Below the pieces are notes generated by a model that saw only the letters and a program-made list of their open reading frames with translations, searched no databases and had not been told where the DNA came from. This document shows, piece by piece, positions 44,690 through 53,499 of a stretch of 64,000 nucleotides of DNA (position 1 is the first letter of the stretch; the number at the start of each line of letters is the position of its first letter). The translations under genes were made by a program, and so were the position numbers. Source of the stretch: Lewinellaceae bacterium (lineage in GTDB: Bacteria; Bacteroidota; Bacteroidia; Chitinophagales; Saprospiraceae); contig JACJXV010000016.1 in assembly GCA_020636445.1 (NCBI GenBank), positions 12,366 to 76,365 of the forward strand, written 5' to 3'.

Positions 44690-45934
44690 ATGAACGAAGC
44701 TTTATTTACTGCAAATAACCTTTGGCTTCTTGTTTCCACGATACTCGTTTTTATCATGCACCTGGGTTTTGCAACGCTGGAAGCGGGATTTGTCCAAAAG
44801 AAGAACGTCGTTAACATTCTTTTCAAGAATACGATGATTGTGGCCATTGGGCTATTAACCTATGCCATTATCGGGTTCAACCTGATGTATCCCGGCATGA
44901 ATGAAGGAGGACTCTTTGGATTTAGCGGCTTTGGCCTGAGTTTGCCGGAAGGAGATCCCATTGATTACGCCAGTGGCAATTATACCTACTGGACTGATTT
45001 TATCTTCCAGGGGATGTTTGCGGCTACCTGTGCAACGATTGTTTCTGGCGCTGTGGCTGAGCGGATCAAGCTTGGGCCATTTTTGATTTTTTCGGCGCTG
45101 TTTGTCGCTATTTGCTACCCAATTACCGGTTTCTGGAACTGGGGTGGTGGCTGGTTGAAGGCAGCTGGTTTTTACGACTTTGCCGGTTCGACCATGGTTC
45201 ATGCTGCTGGCGGTTTTGCAGCCCTGGCTGCGGTACTGGTCTTAGGTCCACGTCGGGGTAAGTATACCGAATCTGGTATCAGACCTATTCCCGGCCACAG
45301 TATGCCGCTGGCTACCATCGGGGTGTTTCTGCTGTGGTTTGGCTGGTATGGGTTTAACGGTGGTTCGGTGTTATCGGCTGACCCCATGGGTGTATCGCTG
45401 GTATTCGTAACGACCACACTGGCTGCGGCTGCCGGAGCTGTTGCGGCTTTCTTTGCCTCGTATGTCCTCTTTAAATCTCATGATTTATCGATGGTCCTCA
45501 ACGGCATTCTGGGCGGTTTGGTAGGGATTACGGCCGGAGCGGACCAAATGGGCCCCATGGCAGCTATTTTGATTGGCGGTATTGCCGGGTTAATTATTCC
45601 TTTCTCGGTTGTTTTCTTTGACCGTTTAAAAATTGACGATCCGGTTGGAGCGACGACCGTTCACCTGATTTGCGGGGTTTGGGGCACGCTTGCTGTCGGC
45701 TTATTTGGCGCTAAAGCAGGTCTAACTCAGGTTTTAGTACAGTTATTGGGCGTTGGCTCAATCGGCTTGTTTTCCTTTGCGGCAGCCTTCGGCATTATGT
45801 ATGTCCTCAAGGTTACCGTAGGAATCAGGGTAAGTGAAGAAGAAGAAATTAAAGGGCTGGATATGGGTGAACACGAAATGTCGGCTTATGCTGATTCCCC
45901 TCATTCTGACCAGCTTTCGCTTTCTGTTCACTAA
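44690..45934 (+). CDS. amt: ammonium transporter Amt
   Basis: 414 residues with eleven predicted membrane helices. Characteristic sequences: LEAGFVQKKNVVNILFKNTM near the N-terminus, NYTYWTDFIFQGMFAATCAT, WNWGGGWLKAAGFYDFAGST followed by MVHAAGG with the first pore His, FGWYGFNGGS, LNGILGGLVGITAG and DDPVGATTVHLICGVWGTL with the second pore His. The C-terminal cytosolic tail (EEEEIKGLDMGEHEMSAYAD) matches the regulated tail that contacts P-II. It imports ammonium. It lies between P-II and the beta-barrel/GSII genes. Confidence 0.97.
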   Translation: MNEALFTANNLWLLVSTILVFIMHLGFATLEAGFVQKKNVVNILFKNTMIVAIGLLTYAIIGFNLMYPGMNEGGLFGFSGFGLSLPEGDPIDYASGNYTYWTDFIFQGMFAATCATIVSGAVAERIKLGPFLIFSALFVAICYPITGFWNWGGGWLKAAGFYDFAGSTMVHAAGGFAALAAVLVLGPRRGKYTESGIRPIPGHSMPLATIGVFLLWFGWYGFNGGSVLSADPMGVSLVFVTTTLAAAAGAVAAFFASYVLFKSHDLSMVLNGILGGLVGITAGADQMGPMAAILIGGIAGLIIPFSVVFFDRLKIDDPVGATTVHLICGVWGTLAVGLFGAKAGLTQVLVQLLGVGSIGLFSFAAAFGIMYVLKVTVGIRVSEEEEIKGLDMGEHEMSAYADSPHSDQLSLSVH

Positions 45935-45948
45935 ACAGGAAGTGGCAT

Positions 45949-45980
45949 AAAAAAAGCTCCCGGCCACAAGGGTCGGGAGC
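45949..45980 (-). terminator. hairpin with T-run on the minus strand
   Basis: GCTCCCGGCC (45956-45965) pairs with GGTCGGGAGC (45971-45980), loop ACAAG. The plus strand has an A-run before the stem (45949-45955) and no T-run after it, so the classic terminator form (stem then T6) is on the minus strand. It lies 15 bp after amt, before the beta-barrel gene. It could act as an RNA-processing or attenuation hairpin for the plus-strand operon. Confidence 0.5.
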
Positions 45981-46196
45981 AGGTTAAGAAAACGGTGACC
46001 CATTTTCTTACAAGGCACAACAAATATACAGGTTCAGTGGCATATTCTCCAAAGGAATTTGTAACCGGATCAGGATCACCGTTGCCTTAACTCTTTTCCC
46101 TCCGGGGAAAGCTTCGGCAATGCTGCTCATGGGTTGTCAGTCCATGAAAGCACCGAAGGTGAAATCCTTTTCCGTAAACAAACAAATTCATTAGCG

Positions 46197-47312
46197 ATGA
46201 GAATGATGTCCAAATCCTTAGGATTGGTCCTAACACCTGTATGCTTGTTCATGACCATCACCCTGGCAACGGCACAGGGTAGCACGGAATCCGCAACCAC
46301 GGAAACGCCGGCATCGGCTCCACTGCCAGCTGAAGAAACAGCAGCAACGCCATTTGAAATTTCGGGATTTATCGATGGCTATTATCAGCACAGTTTCGAC
46401 AAATCGCCATTTCCTACCAGCTTCACGCCTGATTTACAGTCGTTTGCTCTCGGGATGGCGAATGTGGTCTTTTCCAAAGAAGGGAAAGTCGGATTTGTAG
46501 CTGATTTGGCTTTTGGTCCTCGCGCTGAAGCTGCCAATGGCTATGCGGGCACCTCGTTGTCATTGATCAAACAACTATACGTGACTTACTCCCCTACGAG
46601 TAGCCTGACGCTTACCCTGGGAAATTTTAGTACGCACGTGGGGTATGAATTGATCGACTCTCCGGCGAACATTAACTATAGTACCTCTTATATGTTTTCC
46701 AACGGTCCTTTCTTTCACACCGGGCTCAAGGCGAACCTAAGTATGGGTGAGAACTTTGGTCTGATGTTAGGGGTGTTTAACGACACGGATACCAAAATTG
46801 ACGAGGTTGCTGGTAAACACGTTGGTGCACAACTGTCCTATTCGGCCGGAAAATTGGGAGCGTATCTCAATTATATCGGCGGTCGGGTTGCGGAAGAAAC
46901 CGACTTCAGTCCGGAGGTAATCGGGCATCAGGTGGACTTGACGGCAACTTTCCAGGCGACAGATGCGTTGGGATTAGGGTTGAACGCTACCGTCAAAACC
47001 TTGAATCCGGCAACCGGCAGTTCGCAAAACTGGTCAGGAGCTGCGTTGTATGCCAATTATGCTTTCAGCGATTTATTCACCCTGGGCTTCCGGGGAGAAT
47101 TTATCGGTGATAAGGATGGGTTGATCACCGGCATTGCCGATGATAACATCACGGCACTGACGCTTTCCGGCAATTTCCACATTGGCCCCTTAACGATAAT
47201 TCCCGAGTTACGCGTTGATTCTGCTAAACAGGATGCGACTTTTACCAGCCTGGATGAAAAAGGCCTTAAGTCGACTTCTGGTGCTATTCTGGCGGTGGTT
47301 TACAGCTTTTGA
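46197..47312 (+). CDS. outer-membrane beta-barrel (porin-like) protein
   Basis: 371 residues from ATG 46197, which gives a signal peptide ending ITLATAQG; an open extension to 46134 lacks one. A Pro/Ala/Glu/Thr-rich linker (about 22-50) is followed by TPFEISGFIDGYYQHSFDKS and alternating strands such as SLIKQLYVTYSPTSSLTLTL and NFSTHVGYELIDSPANINYS, ending ILAVVYSF with a terminal Phe. This is the Bbp2-like outer-membrane barrel family (OprO/OprP-like in shape). Placed between amt and GSII it may be a porin that admits nitrogen compounds, a recurrent arrangement in Bacteroidota. Confidence 0.85.
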   Translation: MRMMSKSLGLVLTPVCLFMTITLATAQGSTESATTETPASAPLPAEETAATPFEISGFIDGYYQHSFDKSPFPTSFTPDLQSFALGMANVVFSKEGKVGFVADLAFGPRAEAANGYAGTSLSLIKQLYVTYSPTSSLTLTLGNFSTHVGYELIDSPANINYSTSYMFSNGPFFHTGLKANLSMGENFGLMLGVFNDTDTKIDEVAGKHVGAQLSYSAGKLGAYLNYIGGRVAEETDFSPEVIGHQVDLTATFQATDALGLGLNATVKTLNPATGSSQNWSGAALYANYAFSDLFTLGFRGEFIGDKDGLITGIADDNITALTLSGNFHIGPLTIIPELRVDSAKQDATFTSLDEKGLKSTSGAILAVVYSF

Positions 47313-47353
47313 TTTGTAAACAACTAATACTTGATATTATAAAATTTGTAACA

Positions 47354-48367
47354 ATGGCAAAATCAAAACTAGAGTACATTTGGCTGGATGGCTATAAGCC
47401 CATGCAGAGTTTGCGTAGCAAAACGAAAATCGTTGACAATTTCAGCGGCGAGTTGGAAGGCTGCCCCATGTGGTCGTTCGATGGTAGCTCCACTGAGCAG
47501 GCTCCGGGTAATTCTTCCGACTGCTTGCTCAAGCCCGTAGCTCTTTTCCCCGATCCTGCCCGCGAAAATGGCTGGCTGGTCATGACGGAAGTACTGACTG
47601 CCGATGGCAAGCCCCACGAAACCAACGGCCGGGCAATGATTGATGATAATGACAACGATTTCTGGTTTGGCTTCGAACAGGAGTACTTCTTGTGGGATCC
47701 TGAAACGGATAAGCCGCTGGGCTTCCCGGCTAACGGGTATCCGGCACCTCAGGGGCCATACTACTGCTCCGTAGGCGCTAAGAATGCTTTCGGCCGCGAC
47801 ATTATCGAAGAACATCTTGATCTCTGCCTGGAAGCAGGGCTGAACGTAGAAGGTATCAATGCCGAGGTGGCTGCTGGCCAGTGGGAATTCCAAATCTTCG
47901 CCAAAGGTGCACAGCGCGCTGGTGACGAAATTTGGGTTGCCCGCTACTTGTTGGAGCGTACCGCTGAAAAATACGGCGTAGCGATCAACTGGCATTGTAA
48001 GCCGCTGGGTAACCTCGACTGGAATGGCTCCGGGATGCACGCAAACTTCTCCAATGAGATTCTGCGTACTGCCGGCAGCAAAGAGGTCTACACTAAGATT
48101 CTGGAGGCTTTCCGCCCGGTAGTGAAGGAGCATATCGACGTATATGGCCCGGATAATCACCTGCGCCTTACGGGTAAGCACGAAACGGCTTCCATTAATG
48201 ACTTTAGCTACGGTGTTTCCGACCGTGGCGCTTCCATTCGTATTCCGGTTGTCACGGTTGAACGTGGCTGGAAAGGGTACCTGGAAGATCGCCGTCCTAA
48301 CTCCGCGGCTGACCCCTACAAAGTGGCAGCCCGGATTATCAAGACGGTGAAATCCGCGAAACTCTAG
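47354..48367 (+). CDS. glnII: glutamine synthetase type II (eukaryote-like)
   Basis: 337 residues from ATG 47354, matching GSII length (versus about 470 for GSI and 730 for GSIII). KLEYIWLDGYKPMQSLRSKT and MWSFDGSSTEQAPGNSSDC form the beta-grasp domain; FWFGFEQEYFLWD carries metal ligands; NAEVAAGQWEFQIF and HCKPLGNLDWNGSGMHANFS are the catalytic core; ASIRIPVVTVERGWKGYLED and RRPNSAADPY bind glutamate and ATP. It condenses ammonium and glutamate. It is the last gene of the P-II/Amt cluster, followed by two terminators. The gene begins 41 bp after the barrel gene. Confidence 0.96.
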   Translation: MAKSKLEYIWLDGYKPMQSLRSKTKIVDNFSGELEGCPMWSFDGSSTEQAPGNSSDCLLKPVALFPDPARENGWLVMTEVLTADGKPHETNGRAMIDDNDNDFWFGFEQEYFLWDPETDKPLGFPANGYPAPQGPYYCSVGAKNAFGRDIIEEHLDLCLEAGLNVEGINAEVAAGQWEFQIFAKGAQRAGDEIWVARYLLERTAEKYGVAINWHCKPLGNLDWNGSGMHANFSNEILRTAGSKEVYTKILEAFRPVVKEHIDVYGPDNHLRLTGKHETASINDFSYGVSDRGASIRIPVVTVERGWKGYLEDRRPNSAADPYKVAARIIKTVKSAKL

Positions 48368-48393
48368 TTCCTGCATAGATTATATGCCATGTT

Positions 48394-48422
48394 CCCGCCC
48401 CGGTCTCTCCGGGGCGGGTTTT
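48394..48422 (+). terminator. strong intrinsic terminator after glnII
   Basis: CCCGCCCCGG (48394-48403), loop TCTCT, CCGGGGCGGG (48409-48418), then TTTT. A perfect 10-bp GC stem 26 bp after the glutamine synthetase stop codon. Confidence 0.92.
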
Positions 48423-48455
48423 GCTATAATCGACCACAGGGGATGGGATTTTTCA

Positions 48456-48497
48456 CGCCCGAATATTGGCCTGACCCGATATTCGGGCGTTTTATTT
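48456..48497 (+). terminator. second terminator hairpin after glnII
   Basis: CGCCCGAATATTGG (48456-48469) pairs with CCGATATTCGGGCG (48476-48489), one mismatch/wobble, followed by TTTTATTT. It is tandem to the previous terminator and insulates the downstream peptidase gene. Confidence 0.8.
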
Positions 48498-48660
48498 GCG
48501 CTGAATCCAGGTGAGGGGTTCAACACAGGGTGATTTTTACCGAAAGACCCCTGCATTTCTTTTGTTGTCCAGCAGTCCTTTTTCTACCTTTGGTGGGATC
48601 ATTAACCACTGTTTTGCCTGATTACGCATCATGCTCAACACACAACGAATCACGCTCACC

Positions 48661-49911
48661 ATGTTACCTACCTTCCAACACACCGTCCTGGACCGATTTC
48701 TCCGCTATGTGCAAATAGATACCCAATCTGATCCGGGATCGCCGTCACAACCATCCACGGAAAAACAGAAGGACCTGAGCCGGGTGCTGGTTGCAGAATT
48801 ACAGGCACTAGGGCTGAGTGACGCTCACCTGGATGAGCATGGGTACGTATATGCTACTATTCCGGCAACTACTACTAAAGAGGTACCGGTCATTTGCTTT
48901 TGTTCGCATGTAGATACCTCTCCCGATTGCAGTGGTGCAGGCGTTAAACCAATTATTCACCGCAATTACGATGGTCGGGATTTGGTCCTGCCTGATGACA
49001 CCAGTGTGGTCATCAGTCCGGCCGCGCACCCGGATTTGCGGGAGCAACTGGGGAATGACATTATTACGGCTAGTGGAACCACCTTGCTGGGGGCTGATAA
49101 CAAAGCTGGTGTGGCGGCCATTATGGATATGGCCCACTACCTGGTTGCCCATCCGGAAATTGAACACGGCACCATTAAAATCCTTTTCACCCCCGACGAA
49201 GAAATCGGCCGGGGAGTGAATAAAGTAGATTTACAAAAACTGGGCGCCCAGTTTGGGTATACGATTGACGGGGAAAAGTTGGGATCCCTGGAAGATGAAA
49301 CCTTTAGTGCGGATGCGGTAACCATTACCATTCATGGCGTGAGTGCCCATCCTGGTTTTGGTAAAGGGAAGCTGGAAAATGCCCTGAAAATAGCGGGGGA
49401 TATTCTGGCCGCACTCCCCAAGGATCGCCTGTCGCCGGAAACAACGGAAGGCCGTCAGGGATTTGTCCATCCGGTTTCCAGCCAGGGCATTGCGGAAAAA
49501 GCTACCCTGCAGTTTATCATTCGCGATTTTACCGATGAAGCCCTCGCAGCACATGAAGCCTTCCTGAAAGGCATTGTCGACGATGTTTTAGCTGCCTACC
49601 CCAACTCCCATGCCGAGTTTGTGGTAACGGAGCAGTACCGCAACATGAAGAAAATACTCAACGACTACCCACAAGTAGCCGATTTTGCGGAGGAAGCCAT
49701 CCGGCGGGCGGGCATCACCCCTATTCGTTCGAGCATCCGGGGTGGTACCGATGGATCTCGCTTGTCGTACATGGGGCTGCCTTGTCCTAATATTTTTGCC
49801 GGCGAGCATGCCTTCCATTCCAAGGAAGAGTGGGTCAGTGTGCAGGATATGGAAAAAGCCGCAGAAACGATGGTCCATCTGGCGATGTTATGGGCTGAAA
49901 AAGGGGCTTAG
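48661..49911 (+). CDS. pepT: peptidase T
   Basis: 416 residues from ATG 48661; an ATG at 48631 in frame would add ten residues. M20 metallopeptidase family: FCSHVDTSPDCSG is the first zinc ligand motif (H-x-D-T), TTLLGADNKAGVAAIMDMAH has the bridging Asp, and FTPDEEIGRGVN the catalytic Glu and zinc Glu. The dimerisation domain follows, then GGTDGSRLSYMGLPCPNIF and NIFAGEHAFHSKEEWV with the last zinc His. It removes the N-terminal residue from tripeptides in the cytosol. It is monocistronic. Confidence 0.96.
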   Translation: MLPTFQHTVLDRFLRYVQIDTQSDPGSPSQPSTEKQKDLSRVLVAELQALGLSDAHLDEHGYVYATIPATTTKEVPVICFCSHVDTSPDCSGAGVKPIIHRNYDGRDLVLPDDTSVVISPAAHPDLREQLGNDIITASGTTLLGADNKAGVAAIMDMAHYLVAHPEIEHGTIKILFTPDEEIGRGVNKVDLQKLGAQFGYTIDGEKLGSLEDETFSADAVTITIHGVSAHPGFGKGKLENALKIAGDILAALPKDRLSPETTEGRQGFVHPVSSQGIAEKATLQFIIRDFTDEALAAHEAFLKGIVDDVLAAYPNSHAEFVVTEQYRNMKKILNDYPQVADFAEEAIRRAGITPIRSSIRGGTDGSRLSYMGLPCPNIFAGEHAFHSKEEWVSVQDMEKAAETMVHLAMLWAEKGA

Positions 49912-50274
49912 TGCTTTGTCAACTGAGAATACAAAGGTTGGCAACGGTCCCTGGTGAAGGGTGAAAGCTGAAGAGAAATTGGAAATCAGAAATCAGATTC
50001 CTAATAAAACGGCCCTCCAAAGGCGGGTAAACCTTTATCGCTGGCTGTTTTTAGTTATTGGTTACTACTTTTCCAATTTCCCCTCCCAAGCCAGCGCGCA
50101 CCCCTCAGTCCCATAAAGGGGAAGCCCCACCCGCGTGCTCAGGTCAAAGGACGGCATGCGAAGCGAAGTATCGTTACGTTACTCGTTGAGCGGTTTTCCT
50201 CGGTGTAGCCCTTTCAAAGGGGGCTGATTTTTTACCCTGAGGCACTCGGGGCACACCCGCCGGAGGCGGACAAG
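49912..50274. other. intergenic region with repeat fragments and a hairpin
   Basis: No gene. At about 49998-50040 is an inverted fragment of the dispersed repeat (its complement reads AAAGGTTTACCCGCCTTTGG then AGGGCCG). At 50207-50225 AGCCCTTTCAAAGGGGGCT followed by GATTTTTT resembles a terminator. 50241-50273 (CACTCGGGGCACACCCGCCG, GAGGCGGACAAGT) matches words at about 61475-61530. Confidence 0.5.
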
Positions 50275-50393
50275 TTTCTCATTTCTCATTTCCCATTTCT
50301 CATTTCCCATTTCTCATTTCCCATTTCTCATTTCTCATTTCCCATTTCCCATTTCCCATTTCCCATTTCTCATTTCCCATTTCCCATTTCCCA
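50275..50393. repeat. 17-unit heptanucleotide tandem repeat (TTTCYCA)
   Basis: 119 bp made of 17 consecutive 7-bp units, either TTTCTCA or TTTCCCA; no other variant occurs. The variable fifth base is T in eight units and C in nine. The array is intergenic, 225 bp before the next start codon. Shorter versions of the same word (CATTTCCCATTTCCC) occur at about 62995-63013. Confidence 0.95.
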
Positions 50394-50617
50394 GTTAGGT
50401 TCCCACCAGCATTACCCTCGCAAACCTTTATTCTCAAGCTTTACAATCACCAGTTGCACCCCAAATCACTGTTTTATTAACACCTCATTAATACATTTTT
50501 TAACAATTTAACCATTCGGGAAAAGGGATTAACGGAGCCTTAGTAAAACGGGGTTTAGGGTGGTCGTAAATTCGTGAAAGGATACAACCTAACTACGAAC
50601 TGTCAAAACGAACCAAC

Positions 50618-51814
50618 ATGAGACCCGTACTGCTACTCCGAACGACATTGGCCCTGAGCCTGGTACTTTTTCTGGCCAGTTGTGCCGCCCCCGACAAGCT
50701 CCTCGAAACGGGAAATTACGATCAGGCTATTGAGGTAGCCCTGCGTAAACTGGCTGGCAAAAAGAATAAGAAAGCCGAGTACGTAAAAGCCCTGGAAGTA
50801 GCTTTTGCCAAGGTCACTTCCCGCGACATGGATTTAGCCGAACGCCTGAAGAATTCAGGGGATCCCGCTAACTGGGATCGGGTGTATGATATCTACCGTA
50901 CTATCCGCAAGCGCCAGGAAGCTATCGAACCTTTACTGCCTCTGGCAGATAAGGAAGGACTGAAAGCTAATTTCCGCTTTGTTCGTACCGACGAATTGGA
51001 GCGCGAAGCCAAAGAACGGGCGGCTGCTTATTGCTACGATCAGGGATTTGAAGCGCTGGAGCAGGCTCGCCGCTATGACGACCGGGTAGCAGCCCGTAAT
51101 GCCTATGCGCAATTCGAAAAAACAGGTCGCTACTTCCGCGATTACCGCAATGTCGATGAATTGATGGCCGAGGCCCGCGACCTGGGAACCACCTTTGTGC
51201 TGGTTGACGTTCAAAACAGGACTCGCACCCTGTTGCCTGCCGGGATGGAAGAAGAACTCCTCCGCTTGAGCTTTGGCGATCTGAACCAAAGATGGCGCGA
51301 ATACCACGCATATCCTGAGAAAAACCGCAATTATGACTACCGGGTAAGTATGGCGCTGTATGATATTGAAGTGAGCCCATCGGCGGTTCGGGAGCGGGAA
51401 TACGAAGAGCGTACTGAAATAGAAGATGGCTTTGATTATGTCCTGGATGAGCGCGGTAATGTTAAAAAAGACACCGCCGGGAATGACATCAAGATACCTC
51501 GTACCAAGGTCGTTCTTGCCCGGGTTTTGGAAGTGCACCAGCAGAAATCGGCTTTAATTCGCGGCCGCCTGGAATTTTTCGATATGGATCGTAACCAGAT
51601 CGTCGATAGCCGGGAACTGAATGCTACTTCCTTGTTTGAAAACTACGCCGCAACCTTCAAAGGTGATGAGCGGGCTCTGAGTAAGGAATCACGCCAACGG
51701 ATCGGTAACCGGCCTTTGCCCTTCCCCGACGATGGCGCGCTGATCCTGGAAGCTGCCCGCCAATTGCGCCCCCTGATTCGGGAAGAATTGCGCAATGCCC
51801 GGCAAGTTATTTAA
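50618..51814 (+). CDS. lipoprotein with TPR-like helical N-terminus, unknown function
   Basis: 398 residues. Lipobox FLASCAAP (Cys at about 22). Next comes DKLLETGNYDQAIEVALRKL, a TPR-like helical pair, and further helices to about residue 200. The second half has strands (TTFVLVDVQNRT, KVVLARVLEVHQQKSALIRG) and an EF-hand-like loop DMDRNQIVDSREL. I recognise no named family, although similar lipoproteins occur in Saprospiraceae. It is monocistronic with a terminator 41 bp after the stop. Translation is probably anchored in the outer membrane, periplasmic side; that is inference. Confidence 0.8.
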   Translation: MRPVLLLRTTLALSLVLFLASCAAPDKLLETGNYDQAIEVALRKLAGKKNKKAEYVKALEVAFAKVTSRDMDLAERLKNSGDPANWDRVYDIYRTIRKRQEAIEPLLPLADKEGLKANFRFVRTDELEREAKERAAAYCYDQGFEALEQARRYDDRVAARNAYAQFEKTGRYFRDYRNVDELMAEARDLGTTFVLVDVQNRTRTLLPAGMEEELLRLSFGDLNQRWREYHAYPEKNRNYDYRVSMALYDIEVSPSAVREREYEERTEIEDGFDYVLDERGNVKKDTAGNDIKIPRTKVVLARVLEVHQQKSALIRGRLEFFDMDRNQIVDSRELNATSLFENYAATFKGDERALSKESRQRIGNRPLPFPDDGALILEAARQLRPLIREELRNARQVI

Positions 51815-51854
51815 CCTTCCTTCCATACTTACTATGAGAAATGAAAATGTTAAC

Positions 51855-51898
51855 GTCATTCTGAATTTTGGCATAGCTAAAATTCAGGATGACTTTTT
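51855..51898 (+). terminator. terminator after the lipoprotein gene
   Basis: GTCATTCTGAATTTTGGC (51855-51872) pairs with GCTAAAATTCAGGATGAC (51876-51893), one bulge and one wobble, followed by TTTTT. It starts 41 bp after the stop codon. Confidence 0.85.
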
Positions 51899-52154
51899 AT
51901 GCTAATGCTGGTGGACAAACGGTAGATATTTTACTGACCGAGTTAAATCAAGGTAGCCTGGGATCTAAGCTTTTTGATTGCTAACGCTTAGCTGTGCCTG
52001 GTGCCTCCCCCAAGCGTAAATCTGCTAAACCTACGGCGCTGAACGCACTCCGAAGAAACACCTCTCAGGCCATACATTTCCCTTGTACAGAATAATTCTA
52101 AACACGGCACTTTCCAAAGGGTTGAAATTGAAAAAATTGTGTATATTCACAGTG

Positions 52155-52238
52155 GAAATTTTATTTGAATTTCCATTTTTCCTTTTGTGATCTTAAGCTT
52201 GCAGGCATCAGTAGCGGTACTGATGTCTTTTTTTTTTG
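52155..52238 (+). ncRNA. candidate leader or small RNA ending in a terminator
   Basis: A GGAAATT/AATTTCC hairpin (52155-52175) is followed by a ten-pair stem GGCATCAGTA-gcgg-TACTGATGTC (52204-52227) and eleven T (52228-52238), a very strong intrinsic terminator. It lies 341 bp after a separate terminator and 47 bp before the methyltransferase start, so it cannot end the lipoprotein transcript. Upstream is GTGTATATTCAC, which could be a degenerate -7 box. A short attenuated leader or an independent small RNA is the simplest reading. The only hard evidence is the terminator. Confidence 0.45.
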
Positions 52239-52284
52239 CCAGGCAATTATCTTACCTTGCCCGCCAGAAAAGGAAAATACTTGT

Positions 52285-53187
52285 ATGTCAGTTTCACCAG
52301 TCGATGCTTGTCCCCTTTGTAACAGCAACCAGGTCGTTCTAGCGCTGCAGTTACAGGATTATTCCATCACCCGGGAAGCCTTCCAGCTGTACGATTGCCA
52401 GGGTTGCGGGATCCGCTTTACCCACCCCGTACCGGAGCCTGCTGATCTGGGTCGCTATTACCAAAGTGAGGACTATATTTCCCACAGCGATACGCAGCAA
52501 GGGCTGATTAATCGCTTGTATCACTGGGCGCGGGGCTATATGTTGGAGCGCAAACGGGCGCTGGTGGAATCCTTCGGTACCGAGCGAAGTTTGCTCGATG
52601 TAGGTAGTGGAACCGGGTATTTCATGGCCCACCTGCGGGATCATGGCTTTACCGTACTGGGCGTCGAGATGGATGAAGGCGCGCGGACCTATGCCCAGGA
52701 GCGCTTTCAGGTAGCGGTACTGCCGCCCGAAGAGCTGGAGCAAGGTAATATCCCCGGACAGTTTGGGGTGATATCCATGTGGCATGTACTTGAGCACGTT
52801 TACCAACCCGACCTGTATCTGGATCGCCTGCGGGAAAAGCTACTGCCCAACGGCGTACTGCTCATTGCGGTGCCTAATTATACGTCCTACGATGCAACCT
52901 ATTACGGGGCACAGTGGGCCGCGTATGACGTTCCTCGCCACCTATGGCATTTTTCCCCGGAACGGATGCGCACCCTGGCAGCGGCGCACGGATTGCAGGT
53001 TGTCGGGCAGCAAGCCCTGCCACTGGATCCCTTTTATGTGGCCATGCTAAGTGAAAAATACCGGAGCAGCGGCTTACCCGGCTTAGCGCGGGCCGCATGG
53101 GTCGGCTTGCTATCCAGTTGGCAAACCTGGCGCAACCGCGATCGGGCTAGTTCCCTGGTTTACATCCTGCGGATAGCCAAGGGATAG
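52285..53187 (+). CDS. class I SAM-dependent methyltransferase with N-terminal zinc ribbon
   Basis: 300 residues from ATG 52285; an in-frame ATG at 52165 lies upstream of a strong terminator and is unlikely. ACPLCNSNQ and YDCQGCGIRF (residues about 8-45) form a four-Cys zinc ribbon, followed by the Methyltransf_23-type domain: RSLLDVGSGTGYFMAHLRDH is SAM motif I, VISMWHVLEHVYQPDLYLDR motif IV. The C-terminal part has WAAYDVPRHLWHFSPERM, typical of this group. Members are often found in polysaccharide or surface glycan clusters; here there is no such context. Confidence 0.9.
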   Translation: MSVSPVDACPLCNSNQVVLALQLQDYSITREAFQLYDCQGCGIRFTHPVPEPADLGRYYQSEDYISHSDTQQGLINRLYHWARGYMLERKRALVESFGTERSLLDVGSGTGYFMAHLRDHGFTVLGVEMDEGARTYAQERFQVAVLPPEELEQGNIPGQFGVISMWHVLEHVYQPDLYLDRLREKLLPNGVLLIAVPNYTSYDATYYGAQWAAYDVPRHLWHFSPERMRTLAAAHGLQVVGQQALPLDPFYVAMLSEKYRSSGLPGLARAAWVGLLSSWQTWRNRDRASSLVYILRIAKG

Positions 53188-53299
53188 GGGAGGGCTTACC
53201 CCCAAATGTTACCCGTTTTTATCAAGGGCACAAGCTTGCGGAATCCGCAAAGACTTTGTATTTTCGCCCCGCATTAGACCAAAAGTAATCCCCTGAACA

Positions 53300-53389
<90 letters not shown>

Positions 53390-53400
53390 CGTAAAATTAT

Positions 53401-53440
53401 AAAGCCTTGATAATCAATAGATTGCAGGGCTTTATTTTTT
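53401..53440 (+). terminator. terminator after tRNA-Ser
   Basis: AAAGCCTTG (53401-53409) pairs with CAGGGCTTT (53425-53433), with one G-T pair; an AATC/GATT inner stem lies in the loop. ATTTTTT follows (53434-53440). Confidence 0.75.
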
Positions 53441-53499
53441 ATAGTTACCTTATTTTTTACCTTTTTGTCGCGTTTCAACGCTAATAAGCTAGATTTCCG

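Noticed and set aside
47369..48376. Long minus-strand ORF of 335 codons opposite glnII
   Set aside because: It is a shadow frame of the glutamine synthetase gene; the plus-strand product is unambiguous.
50275..50393. CRISPR array
   Set aside because: The repeat unit is 7 bp with no spacers; it is a microsatellite. No cas genes are in the window.
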